Positions 37,975 to 48,170 of a stretch of 64,000 nucleotides of DNA are shown one piece after another. The notes below the pieces were generated by a model. That model had not been told where the DNA came from and did not search any database. It was given only the letters and a program-made list of their open reading frames with translations. A program made the position numbers and the translations under genes. Where the stretch lies: positions 1,178,001 to 1,242,000 of the forward strand of contig CAWCQU010000003.1 of the NCBI GenBank assembly GCA_963797765.1. Direction: 5' to 3'. Position 1 is the first letter of the stretch. The number at the start of each line of letters is the position of its first letter. This DNA comes from JBGPTK01 sp963797765 (GTDB lineage Bacteria > Acidobacteriota > Terriglobia > Acidiferrales > UBA7541).

Positions 37975-39122
37975 ATGCTTACTATCGATCTGCCGGATGT
38001 ACTCGCACCCGAAAAGCACCCGCCTGTTGGATTACCACCGATCAGCACCCCCGAACTGCTCAACGAGATGTTGCGGCTCGCCGAGCATGCCAGCGACTTG
38101 ATCTTAATTCCCATGCGCCCGCCACAGGCTGAAGTGGGCGGCAAGCTCCTCTCCTCTCGTTCAATGAATTGCCCGCGCTGATTCCCGAGGATACCAAGCG
38201 CATCGCCGGAGACCTTTTAAGAGGCCGACCGGCTGCGATCGAAAAGCTGCGAACCGAGGGCGCGTGCGATGTTCCCTATTTCGTTCAGGGCTTGGGACGC
38301 TTCCGCGCCAGCATATTCGCGCAGCGTGGCAGTGTTGCCGTGGTTCTGCGCGTGGTGCCCATGGAAATTCCCAGTCTGCCGGCGCTCGGGCTGCCACCGG
38401 CTTTCGGCGCGATTGCGGACGTTCGCTCGGGTCTGTACCTGATCACCGGGCCTTCCGGCTCGGGGAAATCCACCACGTTGGCGGCCTGGATAGACAAGAT
38501 CAATAGCGAAAAATCCATACAAATTTTGACCATCGAAGATCCCATCGAATTCCTGCATCTCCACAAGGATTCCACGGTGATTCAACGCGAGATTCACCGC
38601 GACGTTCCAAGTTTTGCCGTGGCGCTCCGCACTTCGCTGCGATGCGCGGCCAAGGTGATCGCCTGTAGCGAATTGCGGGACGCGGAAACTTTTGGGCTCG
38701 CTCTTGCTGCCGCCGAAGCGGGCCGCATGGTCATCGCTTGCATGCCCGGCTCCAATACCATCCACACCCTTGAGCAGATCTCCGGAATTTTCTTCCCCAC
38801 CGACCCGCGTACTCTTCGCACCCGCCTCGCAAAAAATCTTCGTTGCATTGTTTCGCAACGATTGATCGAAAAGAAGGATGGCTACGGCCGAATAGCAGCG
38901 TTTGAAATTTTCACTTGCAATGCCCAGAACCGGGAATTGATCGAGCGGGCCGATTTGACGCCGGAGATATTGGCCGGCGCGATGCGCGATGGCGCATGCC
39001 AAGGTATGCAATACTTCGGCGATGAAATCGAAAAGCTGGTTCAGCGCGGCGCGATTGATCGTAATGCCGCCCATGAGTTTGCTGGCGACGTGTTCGAAGA
39101 TTCGAACCAGCCGAATCAATGA
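37975..39122 (+). CDS. PilT/GspE-family ATPase, divergent, one frameshift
   Basis: The N-terminal domain begins MLTIDLPDVL and contains LLNEMLRLAEHASDLIL, the PAS-like N-domain of PilT. The frame shifts near 38160; FNELPALIPEDTKRIAG continues in the new frame to 39122, giving about 380 residues. Walker A is GPSGSGKSTT and the aspartate box region TIEDPIEFLH is normal. The Walker B/retraction motif is degenerate: ACSELRDAETF replaces the usual VGEMRDLET, and the His box reads MPGSNTIHT instead of LHTN. It may be a non-retractile paralogue of the type IV pilus retraction ATPase or a degenerating copy. No other pilus genes are adjacent. Confidence 0.75.
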
Positions 39123-39365
39123 TCTTGTGCCACTGCCGCTAAGTTGCGCCCTCGTGAGCGGCGGGGAAAATCCTACTTACTCTAGCATTTGGATTCGAAG
39201 GCAAATTCCTCTCCCTCACGCGCGGGGTCGGAATGGCGCCGGACTGCATTCTTACGCAAACTGCAAAGCGGGTTGACGGCGCTTGTGCCTTCCAAGTACG
39301 CTCTCCGCATTGATCGTCGGCCTGCTTGTGGAATTTCAACCCCGAGGAAGGGAGCATCGATCTCG

Positions 39366-39806
39366 ATGGAAAAAGACGCCTGCAATCCCAAAATCGTAAA
39401 CCGAATGTCTCGTCGCGATTTCTCTCGCCAGGCCGCCCTCGCGGCAGCAGGGATCGCCGCGCTTCCCGCCGCTTCGCTCGCAAATTCCGCGGACGTTACG
39501 ATTCGATCCTTGGAAGTCCCTCCGCAATCGGACGATAAGAAATTATCGCCCGCCAGCCAGGCCGAAGTGGATTCCAAGCTGGATATTATCTTCAAAAAAT
39601 ACGGCTCCCGCCTTACCGAGGAACAGAAAACAGATCTTCGCCGGCTCGCCAGCCGAAGGCCAAAAGCCTCTCGAAGCACATTCGCGCTTACTCCCATTGA
39701 GAATTCAAATCAACCGGCAACCGTGTTGAGGCTCTATCCGGAACCCGGCGTGGCGCAACACAGCTCGCCAATGAACGCGGTCGCACCGCCTGCGAAAAAG
39801 GAGTAG
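39366..39806 (+). CDS. Small Tat-exported protein of unknown function
   Basis: A 146-residue protein with a twin-arginine signal (SRRDFSRQAALAAAGIAALPA at residues 15-35). A short mature part follows containing a helical segment (SPASQAEVDSKLDIIFKKYG, then LTEEQKTDLRRLASR) and a proline-rich tail. It ends three bases before the amidase gene, so the two are co-transcribed and probably work together outside the cytoplasm or at the membrane. Start ATG 39366 chosen for the signal; the frame is open upstream. Family not recognised. Confidence 0.65.
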   Translation: MEKDACNPKIVNRMSRRDFSRQAALAAAGIAALPAASLANSADVTIRSLEVPPQSDDKKLSPASQAEVDSKLDIIFKKYGSRLTEEQKTDLRRLASRRPKASRSTFALTPIENSNQPATVLRLYPEPGVAQHSSPMNAVAPPAKKE

Positions 39807-39809
39807 TCG

Positions 39810-41210
39810 ATGCTCGGTGAGGATATCCTCTATCTATCGGTTCGCGAACTTGGCGAACGCGTCCGCACACGCAAAATTTCACCGGTCGAGCTGACGGAAA
39901 GCTATCTCGCCCGAAGCCAGCGCCTGGGGCCTCAATTAGGCGCATATGTCACTCTTACCAATGACCTGGCGCTTCAGCAGGCTCACGCCGCCGAGCGCGA
40001 AATCGCCGCCGGAAACTATCGCGGCCCGCTTCACGGCATCCCGTATGCTGCAAAAGATCTTCTCGCCGTCAAAGGATATCCCACCACCTGGGGCGCGCGT
40101 CCCTACGCGCAACAAAAATTCGATTTCAATGCCACGGTAATCGATCATCTCGATTCCGCCGGCGCCATTCTGATCGGCAAGGCGGCCATGATTGAGCTTG
40201 CCGGAGGAATGGGCTATCGCTTCGCCACCGCCTCGCTCACTGGCGCGGCCAAGAATCCCTGGAACGAGGGGTGCTGGACGTGCGGATCTTCCAGCGGGTC
40301 AGGAGCGATTGTTTCGGCGGCCCTGGCAGCGTTCGCGATAGGTACGGAAACATGGGGCTCCATCATTTGTCCGTCGTCATTCTGCGGAATTTCCGGATTG
40401 CGGCCAACTTTCGGCCGGGTGAGCCGCTACGGCGCCATGGCTCTCGCTTATTCGATGGACAAGATTGGCCCAATGGCGCGCTCGGCGGAAGATTGCGCTC
40501 TGGTCCTTTCCACGATTTCGGGCGCCGATTCAAAAGATCTCGGTTCGCTCCCTGCCGGCCAAGCCCAATTCATTTATCCTTCCATCGGGCCATCGTCGTT
40601 GCGCATCGGTTGGCTCACCAATGCCTGGCAGAAGCCCGATCCGGACGTGAAAGCAGCGGCCGAAGCCGCCATCGCCACGTTGCAAAAATATGGCGCGAAA
40701 GTAAGCGACGCGGCCCTGCCGGAAGGCCCCTGGGAAGAAGCAGCAGGCACAACTGTATCCGTTGAAGGCGTAGCGGCGTTCCGTTCTTTGATCGAATCGG
40801 GACGGGTCGCGGATCTCAGCGATCCTCTCGGCCAGATTGCCGGCTACGTCAACGAACAAATATCCGGAGCGGATTATGTGCGCGCGCAGCAGATTCGCGG
40901 AGTGCTGCAACACAAAATCGATTCGCTCTTCGATCAATTCGATGTGATCGCAGCGGCATCCCTTCCAGTCACAGCCAGCACGTTGGACACCAACCTTGAA
41001 ACGGGCTTGAGTTTTGCTGATCCGCTCGGCGGCATCGGCAATTTTTGTGGATTGCCCGCGATCAGCGTCCCTTGCGGCCTGAGCGCGAAGAAACTTCCCA
41101 TCGGAATTCAATTCGTTGGACGCGTCCGTGACGATCGAGCTGTGGTCGCCGCCGCCGAACTTTTCCAGCAGCACACGAATTGGCACAAACAACGTCCGCC
41201 CATCAACTGA
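39810..41210 (+). CDS. Amidase signature-family hydrolase
   Basis: A 466-residue amidase with the Ser-cisSer-Lys triad: K82 (AAKDLL), S160 in the CGSSSGSG loop and nucleophile S184 in TETWGS. The usual glycine-rich DTGGS is ETWGS here, a visible divergence near the nucleophile. It hydrolyses an amide of unknown identity; GatA function is unlikely without GatB/GatC. No signal peptide of its own, but the preceding coupled gene encodes a Tat substrate. Followed 20 bp later by a reductase-like gene. Confidence 0.88.
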   Translation: MLGEDILYLSVRELGERVRTRKISPVELTESYLARSQRLGPQLGAYVTLTNDLALQQAHAAEREIAAGNYRGPLHGIPYAAKDLLAVKGYPTTWGARPYAQQKFDFNATVIDHLDSAGAILIGKAAMIELAGGMGYRFATASLTGAAKNPWNEGCWTCGSSSGSGAIVSAALAAFAIGTETWGSIICPSSFCGISGLRPTFGRVSRYGAMALAYSMDKIGPMARSAEDCALVLSTISGADSKDLGSLPAGQAQFIYPSIGPSSLRIGWLTNAWQKPDPDVKAAAEAAIATLQKYGAKVSDAALPEGPWEEAAGTTVSVEGVAAFRSLIESGRVADLSDPLGQIAGYVNEQISGADYVRAQQIRGVLQHKIDSLFDQFDVIAAASLPVTASTLDTNLETGLSFADPLGGIGNFCGLPAISVPCGLSAKKLPIGIQFVGRVRDDRAVVAAAELFQQHTNWHKQRPPIN

Positions 41211-41229
41211 TCGTCGTGAGGGTGCAGCG

Positions 41230-41910
41230 ATGGCCAGACATCAAATTTTTGTTACTGGCAGTACAGGCCTGATGGGTGGGCATTTGATTCCTCAGTTGCT
41301 GAAACAAGGGCACTCCATCCGCGCGCTCGTGCGCCCTGGTTCGGAATCAAAACTTCCCGCCGGTTGCACCGCTATCGCTGGGAATCCCCTGGACGCGGCA
41401 TCCTACGCCCAACAAGTCGCCCCCTCCGATACGTTTATTCACTTGGTCGGCGTATCGCATCCAAGTCCCGCCAAAGCAGAGCAATTTCGTTCGATCGATC
41501 TGAAGTCTGTGCAGGAAGCAGCCATCGCGGCTAGCGCTGCAAAGGTTTCCCATTTCATCTATTTGAGCGTGGCTCATCCCGCCCCCGTTATGAAGGCCTA
41601 CATCGCCGCCAGAAGTGAGGGCGAAGCTCTTCTCCGCTCGAGTGCCATGAATGCGACGTTTGTTCGCCCCTGGTACGTTCTGGGACCAGATCGCCGTTGG
41701 CCGCTAGTCATTGCGCCAATTTATTGGGTTCTCGAACGAATTCCCGCCACGCGCGAATCCGCGCAGCGCCTTGGCTTGGTCACAATCGATCAAATGGTGG
41801 TCACCCTGGTTTCCGCCGTTGAAAACCCTGCGAAGGGCGTCCGGATCATCGAAACCCCGCAAATCCGCACTGGATCGGTGAATCCACCCGGCCCGGACCA
41901 GATCTTTTAA
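41230..41910 (+). CDS. NAD(P)-binding NmrA/SDR-like protein
   Basis: A 226-residue atypical short-chain dehydrogenase with the Rossmann loop TGSTGLMGGHL at residues 8-18, RALVRPGS after the second strand and no full YxxxK catalytic pair. It is the NAD(P)H-binding or epimerase-like type often involved in redox sensing or ubiquinone-associated complexes. ATG 41230 has GAGGGTG upstream. Likely co-transcribed with the amidase. Confidence 0.8.
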   Translation: MARHQIFVTGSTGLMGGHLIPQLLKQGHSIRALVRPGSESKLPAGCTAIAGNPLDAASYAQQVAPSDTFIHLVGVSHPSPAKAEQFRSIDLKSVQEAAIAASAAKVSHFIYLSVAHPAPVMKAYIAARSEGEALLRSSAMNATFVRPWYVLGPDRRWPLVIAPIYWVLERIPATRESAQRLGLVTIDQMVVTLVSAVENPAKGVRIIETPQIRTGSVNPPGPDQIF

Positions 41911-42030
41911 GCGACATTCCAGCTTCCTTCGAGAACGGTTTTTGAAATCACATCTGCTGGCACACACGGCTCCTTGATGTCATGCTAAGCGGCAGCAGCC
42001 GATTCCAGTGCATCCCTTGAGGATAATTTT

Positions 42031-42996
42031 ATGCACACCAAGAAAGTTCTCATGATCACGATGAAAATCTTGTTGGTCTGCTTCCTCTTTTCAATCTGCA
42101 TGGCTGTCGGCAGTGCGCTTTCAGGTTTGGATCGCGTGGCACAACAAAGAAGTTCGTCGCAGGTTACCGAGGCCGCGCAGGCTTCCCAGCAGGAGGCGCC
42201 GCGCGCACAACCAGCCCCGGTCGATATCTTTCTTCCCTTTCTGATCTTTTCCCTTTGCGTGGGAACGGTAGTGTCGTATCTGATCCTTCGCTCGAGCTGG
42301 CACGGTTGGGCGCTGGCTGTTGCTCTGTTCGCCGGTATCTACGGAATCTCAACTGTTACAACTCAAATCGAATCGATCGTTTTTCTATCCAGCAAATTAC
42401 CGCGCGGAATGTTGCGCGCCCTTTTCGTGCAAGGAGCCATTTCCGCGGCGTTATTCGTGCCGTTGGCGGTCCTTGGGCTGGGCAGGTGGCGCGCAGCAAT
42501 GCCTGGCGCGGCATCTCAGACGCCACCCCGCATGAGCATCGCTTCCGCCGCTTGGAGAATCGCGGTGTTGACGATTGCTTTTGTGTTTCTTTATATGTTC
42601 TTTGGCTACTATGTCGCCTGGCAGAACCCCGCGGTGCGCAGCTATTATTCTGGGCCCGATTGGCCCACTTTCTATGCCTCCCTCAAGGGAAATTGGCAAA
42701 ATTCCCCATGGATCTTCGCGGTCGCAACCGGTCGCGCGCTGCTCTACGTGGCTTTTGTGTTTCCGCTGATACGCATGCTGCGCGTCGCAAGGTGGGAATC
42801 AGCCATGGCTGCTGCCCTGTTTTTGTCGGCTTGGACTACGATACTGCTGTTGCCCAATCCTTTGATGCCCGCCAGCGTGGCGCGTAGCCATTTCTGGGAG
42901 ACACTAGGATTCAGCCTGGTCTTCGGAACTCTTCTAGGCTGGCTCTTAAGCACGCCGCCATCGACTGTCAAAAATTCCGCGATCGCCGCCCGCTAA
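42031..42996 (+). CDS. Polytopic membrane protein of unknown function
   Basis: A 321-residue protein with about seven hydrophobic segments. An N-terminal one (ILLVCFLFSICMAVG) is followed by a glutamine/alanine-rich loop, then FLPFLIFSLCVGTVVSYLIL and others. No recognisable family motif. GAGG precedes the ATG. It sits between the reductase and the MATE transporter on the same strand. Confidence 0.65.
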   Translation: MHTKKVLMITMKILLVCFLFSICMAVGSALSGLDRVAQQRSSSQVTEAAQASQQEAPRAQPAPVDIFLPFLIFSLCVGTVVSYLILRSSWHGWALAVALFAGIYGISTVTTQIESIVFLSSKLPRGMLRALFVQGAISAALFVPLAVLGLGRWRAAMPGAASQTPPRMSIASAAWRIAVLTIAFVFLYMFFGYYVAWQNPAVRSYYSGPDWPTFYASLKGNWQNSPWIFAVATGRALLYVAFVFPLIRMLRVARWESAMAAALFLSAWTTILLLPNPLMPASVARSHFWETLGFSLVFGTLLGWLLSTPPSTVKNSAIAAR

Positions 42997-43081
42997 CGCT
43001 GTTGTCGCCGCTCATCTTGCGATAGATTGTTTCCGATTCATAGCGCTCGTCACCGCGGTCCCGGCGGCGCCAAAAAGACAT

Positions 43082-44446
43082 ATGCCCGAACAGAATCAAC
43101 ATTTCCGTGACGAGTTGCCGCCGATGCTTCGTCTGGCGGCGCCCCTGGTCCTCGCCGAATTGAGCTGGATGGCCATGGCCTTCGTCGACACCATCATGGT
43201 CGGCCGCCTGCCAGACAGCGCCGTCGCCATCGGCGCGGTCAGCCTTGCCAGCGTCACGTTTTACGCCGTCGCCATTCTGGGCAGCGGCACACTTCTGGGG
43301 CTCGACACGCTCGTCTCGCAAGCGTTTGGCGCCCTGCAGATCGATGAATGCCACGCCGCCCTGCTCGATGGCATGTACATCAGCCTCGCGCTCACTCCGC
43401 TGCTGATGGGCGTCTTGGAATTCGGATGTGTTCCCCTGTGGCGCTACATTGGAATCGATCCGGCCATTCTCCGCGCATCAATTCCCTATCTGAACACATT
43501 GAATTGGAGCCTGCTTCCTCTGTTCGTCTATTTCGGCGCGCGGCGCTACTTGCAAGGAATGAATCTGGTCAAACCAGTGATGTTCGCCATGGTCACCGCC
43601 AATCTGGTGAATCTCCTCGGCAACTGGATGTTTATCTATGGACATCTCGGCGCTCCCCGAATGGGGATCGTCGGCTCAGGCTGGTCCACCTGCGTCGCGC
43701 GCATCTACATGGCCGTGGTCTTGCTCGCGTACATCGCCTATCACGACAGCCGCTACAAAACAGGCCTGCGCCATATCCGCCTTCAGCCACACTTCCAGCG
43801 CATCAAGGAATTGCTTCGCCTGGGATTGCCCGCTGGTCTTCAAATGACGTTGGAAGTCGGCGTGTTCGCGGCGGCCACCGCGCTCGTAGCAAAACTCGAT
43901 CCGGTTTCCCTGGCCGCTCACCAAATTGCCTTGAACATGGCTAGCATCACATACATGGTCCCGCTAGGAATCAGCTCTGCCGCCGCCGTTCGCGTGGGCC
44001 AAGCCATCGGCCGCAGAGACGCCCGCGGCGCCAGCCATGCCGGTTGGTCGGCAATCGCGATCGGCTCGGCCTTCATGACCTGTGCCGCGCTCGCGTTTCT
44101 GCTGGTGCCACGCTTTATCGCTCGAATCTATACGCCCGATCAAGCCGTGATTCGCATGGCGGTTTCTCTTCTTGCCGTCGCTGCTGTTTTCCAATTGTTC
44201 GACGGCTTGCAAGTGGTGGCTACGGGCGCCCTGCGCGGCGCGGGCGAAACGCACGTCCCCATGATCACCAATCTCATCTCCTACTGGTTTCTGGGCCTTC
44301 CCGTAGGCGCCTATCTCTGCTTTCGATTGCATTGGGGGGCGGTAGGAATGTGGGCCGGGCTCTGCGTCGGGTTGGTTTTGATTGGTTCCATCCTGCTTTG
44401 GGTGTGGTCCCTCAAAGTGCGCGAACTCGAGAAATTGATTCCCTGA
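43082..44446 (+). CDS. MATE-family efflux transporter
   Basis: A 454-residue protein with twelve transmembrane segments in two similar halves, as in NorM/DinF cation-coupled multidrug exporters. Typical phrases are PLVLAELSWMAMAFVDTIMVGRL near the N-terminus and GLPAGLQMTLEVGVFAAATALVA at the start of the second half. The substrate is unknown. ATG 43082 has little ribosome-binding sequence. Confidence 0.9.
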   Translation: MPEQNQHFRDELPPMLRLAAPLVLAELSWMAMAFVDTIMVGRLPDSAVAIGAVSLASVTFYAVAILGSGTLLGLDTLVSQAFGALQIDECHAALLDGMYISLALTPLLMGVLEFGCVPLWRYIGIDPAILRASIPYLNTLNWSLLPLFVYFGARRYLQGMNLVKPVMFAMVTANLVNLLGNWMFIYGHLGAPRMGIVGSGWSTCVARIYMAVVLLAYIAYHDSRYKTGLRHIRLQPHFQRIKELLRLGLPAGLQMTLEVGVFAAATALVAKLDPVSLAAHQIALNMASITYMVPLGISSAAAVRVGQAIGRRDARGASHAGWSAIAIGSAFMTCAALAFLLVPRFIARIYTPDQAVIRMAVSLLAVAAVFQLFDGLQVVATGALRGAGETHVPMITNLISYWFLGLPVGAYLCFRLHWGAVGMWAGLCVGLVLIGSILLWVWSLKVRELEKLIP

Positions 44447-44551
44447 AATTAATCGCGCCTCTCAAATTCGCGCTTGCATCGCGAGCATGAACGCGGCAGT
44501 CTTTCCAGCGCAGTTCGCGATTCAGCAGATCCCAGGCGCGGGGCCAACGGC

Positions 44552-45865
44552 ATGCTGCAAAGCATTCGCTCCTTTTTCGAATTCGATTCTCACGGCACTA
44601 ATTTCCGCCGCGAAATCATCGCGGGCGCCACCACCTTCGTGACGATGGCTTACATCATCGTCGTCAATCCCGCCATTCTCTCCTCCGCTGGAATCCCTGC
44701 CGGGCCATCCATGGTCGCCACCATCCTCACTTGCGTTTTCGGGACGCTGATTATGGCGCTCTACGCCCGCCGGCCGTTCGCCATCGCCCCGCTCATGGGC
44801 GAGAACGCATTCCTCGCGTTTACCGTCGTCCAATTGCTCCACTATTCCTGGCAACAAGCCATCACCGCCGTTTTTGTGGCGGGAATTCTCTTTACGCTGT
44901 TGACCGTTGCAAAGGTTCGCCAATGGCTCGTCAGCGCCGTGCCCAGTTGCCTCCGTTTCTCCTTCGCCGCCGGAATCGGCTTCTTCCTCACATTTATCGG
45001 CCTGAATGAGACCGGAATTGTCACGCTGGGTGAGCCCAACGCTCCCGTGAAATTGGGGCACATCACGTCGTTCCCGGTGCTGGTCGCTGTTTTTGGAGTG
45101 CTGGTCATCGTCGCGCTGATGATCTTGCGCGTGCGCAGCGCCATCTTGATCGGCATCCTATCGACCACTCTGCTCGCTGTCGTATCCGGAGTCGCGAAAA
45201 GCCCTGCCGCTTTCGTCAGCCCGCCACCCAGCATCGCGCCCATTTTTTGGAAGATGGATTTCTCCAAGATTGGCTCCGTCGGCTTTCTCGCGGTCATGCT
45301 CACGGTCTTCATCATGGCATTCGTCGATACCCTCGGCACTCTGATCGGCGTCTCCGCTCGTGCAGGCCTGCTGGATGAACATGGAGATCTGCCGCAGATT
45401 GAGCGTCCCATGCTAGCCGACGCGCTGGCCACAACGTTTGCAGGCGCCCTTGGCACTTCCACCGCCGGCGCGTATATCGAATCTGCGACGGGAATTGAAG
45501 CCGGAGGGCGCACCGGTTTCGCTTCCGTCATCACGGCGTTATTTTTTGTCCTGGCCCTGTTCTTCGCTCCGCTCGTCAGCGCCATTCCGCCGCAGGCCTA
45601 TGGACCGGCCCTCATCATCGTGGGCATGTTGATGGTTGCGCCGCTCCGCCGCATCAATTTCGACGACAACACCGAACTCATCCCCTCCTTCGCCACCATC
45701 GCCCTGATGAGCTTCACTTTCAACATCGGCGTCGGAATGACCGCCGGATTTCTGGTTTATCCCTTCTGCAAAGTAATCGCGGGCCGCGCGAACGAAATTC
45801 GTCCCGGATTGTGGGTGATGGCATTGCTATCCTTGCTCTTCTACATTTTTTACCCCTACCACTAG
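44552..45865 (+). CDS. NCS2-family purine permease (AzgA/AdeP-like)
   Basis: A 437-residue inner-membrane permease of the nucleobase:cation symporter-2 AzgA-like branch. It has REIIAGATTFVTMAYIIVVNP, the MGENAFLAFTVV segment and AYIESATGIEAGGRTGFASV. It takes up adenine, guanine or hypoxanthine. ATG 44552 starts the conserved region; the frame runs back to a TTG at 44474. It may complement the pyrimidine catabolic genes at the left end of the window, but is not linked to them. Confidence 0.88.
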   Translation: MLQSIRSFFEFDSHGTNFRREIIAGATTFVTMAYIIVVNPAILSSAGIPAGPSMVATILTCVFGTLIMALYARRPFAIAPLMGENAFLAFTVVQLLHYSWQQAITAVFVAGILFTLLTVAKVRQWLVSAVPSCLRFSFAAGIGFFLTFIGLNETGIVTLGEPNAPVKLGHITSFPVLVAVFGVLVIVALMILRVRSAILIGILSTTLLAVVSGVAKSPAAFVSPPPSIAPIFWKMDFSKIGSVGFLAVMLTVFIMAFVDTLGTLIGVSARAGLLDEHGDLPQIERPMLADALATTFAGALGTSTAGAYIESATGIEAGGRTGFASVITALFFVLALFFAPLVSAIPPQAYGPALIIVGMLMVAPLRRINFDDNTELIPSFATIALMSFTFNIGVGMTAGFLVYPFCKVIAGRANEIRPGLWVMALLSLLFYIFYPYH

Positions 45866-46035
45866 AAATCGGTCGCACGACGCAGTGCAGCCGCCTTGAA
45901 TCTGGAAAGGTCGTAGACTCTATCGAGGCAGTCCCACTTCACAACACATTTCGCGTGTTCCATTCTGAATCGCTTCGTTCGATCAACTCTGGACATATTT
46001 AGCTTTTTGCCGATAGGGCAGGAGTGGGCGGACTT

Positions 46036-47376
46036 GTGCCAGAGCCGCGAAAGGCAGTGATGATCGCCGTGGAAGCGTCCTGGGCAGACCAGAGCGGAAC
46101 TGTGCGAACAATTCTCGCGCGCATGGAGGACAAGTCCACGGGCGGAGCATGTATCCGGACAAAAAAACAGATCGTTGTGGGGGCAAAGCTGAGCGTTAGG
46201 TCGCGCTGGGATCAGTTCGTTGGCATTGCCAAATACTGCCGGAGTGATGGCCAAGAGTATCTCGTCGGTATTCAGCGCGAGTTGGCAAAGAGTGAGTTGC
46301 TGGACCTCGGGGATGGCGCGGGCCGCGCGCCTGTCCGCTTTCAGGTAATAGTAAGAAACAGCAGTGCTGCAGTTTCGACCGCAAAGATTGCAGCCGCACC
46401 AACAGCGCCGCGCGAAAGCAAGCTAGACGATGTTGTGGTAGCCAAACTAGATTGGGAGACGGCACCAATCGTGCGCATCGCAAGCGTCGAAGCAGTCATG
46501 CCCCCGATCGCCGTCACTCAGGCACCAAGCGATAACAAGGGACTTGGCAACTCGCCGATTCAAGAATTCGAATTTACCGGATTGCAAGAAATTAAACCCA
46601 AACAATCCCGGAAAAGAAAGGGAAAGGGGAAAAAACATATGCAACTCAAGTGGCTCGATCTCGCATATTCGCACAACAAGCAGAACGAATCCGCCGCAAC
46701 CGGCAACGGAAACACAGATGCAGTTAGCGAAAAGGAGGTTCCCGCTCCACAAGTGGCTTCGCAGATGGCTGCACATGTACCCGCACAAGTAATCCCGCCG
46801 GCGGAGACTATTGCGGTGGATCATGCACCAGAGAGCGTCGCGATCTTCCAAGTGGAGTTGTTGCCCATCGAAGACATCTATCGCGCAGCCGGAATCGCGA
46901 ATCCTCGCAAGGGTTACAGCATTCAAAAAGTTGTGGAGATGCTTCACAGCGAACATATTCGCGGATTATCGAAACAGATGAAGCGGGCTGCGGTGCTGAT
47001 GGCTCTGGACGCGGCCGGCATTCCGGTCGACGCAATATTACAGGACGCCAAAGCGCGCCAGGACGCCCTAAAATCCTATGAAGGCGAGCAGAAGAAACAG
47101 GTGAAGGCAGAATTGGCAAGAAAGACGGAAGAAAATATTCAAATCCAGGCCGAACTGGAGCGCGTAAAAGAGCAATATATGTCGCGGATCAGCCGTAACT
47201 TGGATGCGGTGGCCCGGGAGAAAACCAAGTTCAGCAATTGGCTGACGACGAAAGAGACTGAATCGCAGGGCATGTCAGAAGCCATGGAAATGTGTCTGAA
47301 GCCGGCACCGCCCGAACCGGTCAGCGTTCCGGCCGCGATTGGCAGCCTGGTGGAGGCTGGCGCTAAGCCGGTGTGA
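46036..47376 (+). CDS. PilZ-like protein with C-terminal coiled coil
   Basis: About 446 residues. The first 90 residues are PilZ-like (EDKSTGGACIRTKKQIVVGAKL; the leading arginine motif is weak). A low-complexity linker with a lysine/arginine-rich patch (KQSRKRKGKGKK) follows. The C-terminal 150 residues begin DIYRAAGIANPRKGYSI and continue into a coiled coil (KKQVKAELARKTEENIQIQAELERVKEQY). It may sense c-di-GMP and assemble with partners through the coil. Start uncertain among GTG 46024, GTG 46036 and ATG 46060. Nothing adjacent clarifies the role. Confidence 0.65.
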   Translation: MPEPRKAVMIAVEASWADQSGTVRTILARMEDKSTGGACIRTKKQIVVGAKLSVRSRWDQFVGIAKYCRSDGQEYLVGIQRELAKSELLDLGDGAGRAPVRFQVIVRNSSAAVSTAKIAAAPTAPRESKLDDVVVAKLDWETAPIVRIASVEAVMPPIAVTQAPSDNKGLGNSPIQEFEFTGLQEIKPKQSRKRKGKGKKHMQLKWLDLAYSHNKQNESAATGNGNTDAVSEKEVPAPQVASQMAAHVPAQVIPPAETIAVDHAPESVAIFQVELLPIEDIYRAAGIANPRKGYSIQKVVEMLHSEHIRGLSKQMKRAAVLMALDAAGIPVDAILQDAKARQDALKSYEGEQKKQVKAELARKTEENIQIQAELERVKEQYMSRISRNLDAVAREKTKFSNWLTTKETESQGMSEAMEMCLKPAPPEPVSVPAAIGSLVEAGAKPV

Positions 47377-47635
47377 TTCGATTGGGGATCGCTCTTGCCG
47401 TTGTTTGGTAAGCTACCCCGTGGGCATGCTTATTGCCGGGGTGAGGGCGGCATTCCGACCGGCAATCACCGCCCATCTTGCAACTTTTGTGCACCGAATC
47501 CATCTAATGCAGCGTGGTGAAAACCATCCGAGGACTTGCATTCGCAATTGGTTCATCGCAAACTAATTGTTAGAAATGGTTTGATGCAGTTCTTCGGAAC
47601 GCGATTCTTGGGCATGGAGATGGAGAGAGCCATAT

Positions 47636-48109
47636 ATGGAGAAAGCCATTTTTGCCGCGGGATGCTTTTGGGGTGTTGAATCCGCGTTCCGTGAAGTAAA
47701 AGGCGTCAAGCAAACTGCCGTGGGATATTCCGGCGGATACACCAAAAACCCCACCTATAAGGATGTTTGCACCGGCAACACCGGACACGCCGAAGTTGTG
47801 GAGGTCGAGTTTGATCCTTCCGTAGTTTCCTACGACGAACTCCTGAACGTCTTTTGGCAGGCTCACGATCCGACGCAAGTCAATCGGCAGGGACCCGACT
47901 ATGGCACACAGTACCGCTCGGCGATTTTCTTTTTGACGCCCGAGCAAGAAGCAGCCGCAAAGGCATCCAAGGAAAAATTGCAGAAATCCGGCCAATTCAA
48001 GAAGCCCATCGCCACGGAGATCACTCCGGCTTCCGAATTCTATCGTGCCGAGGAATACCACCAGCAATATCTGGAAAAGCGCGGCATGGCCCATTGCCGC
48101 ATCCAGTAA
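47636..48109 (+). CDS. msrA: Peptide methionine-S-sulfoxide reductase
   Basis: MsrA repairs methionine-S-sulfoxide in proteins. The 157-residue sequence has the active-site motif GCFWG with C10, YSGGYTKNPTY and GHAEVVEVEFDP. It also has a single-cysteine-like C-terminus carrying C154 (AHCRIQ), a possible resolving cysteine. No MsrB follows. The 259 bp upstream contain no gene. Confidence 0.95.
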   Translation: MEKAIFAAGCFWGVESAFREVKGVKQTAVGYSGGYTKNPTYKDVCTGNTGHAEVVEVEFDPSVVSYDELLNVFWQAHDPTQVNRQGPDYGTQYRSAIFFLTPEQEAAAKASKEKLQKSGQFKKPIATEITPASEFYRAEEYHQQYLEKRGMAHCRIQ

Positions 48110-48170
48110 GCATCTCGCGGACCCATTCTATTCTGTTCGGAATCGCGCCGGAATCGCTGCGGCTCGCGCT

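Noticed and set aside
47400..47560. GGGCGG/CCGCCC and CCCCG/CGGGG pairings upstream of msrA
   Set aside because: The stems are short with long loops and no T-run or gene relation; expected by chance in GC-rich sequence.
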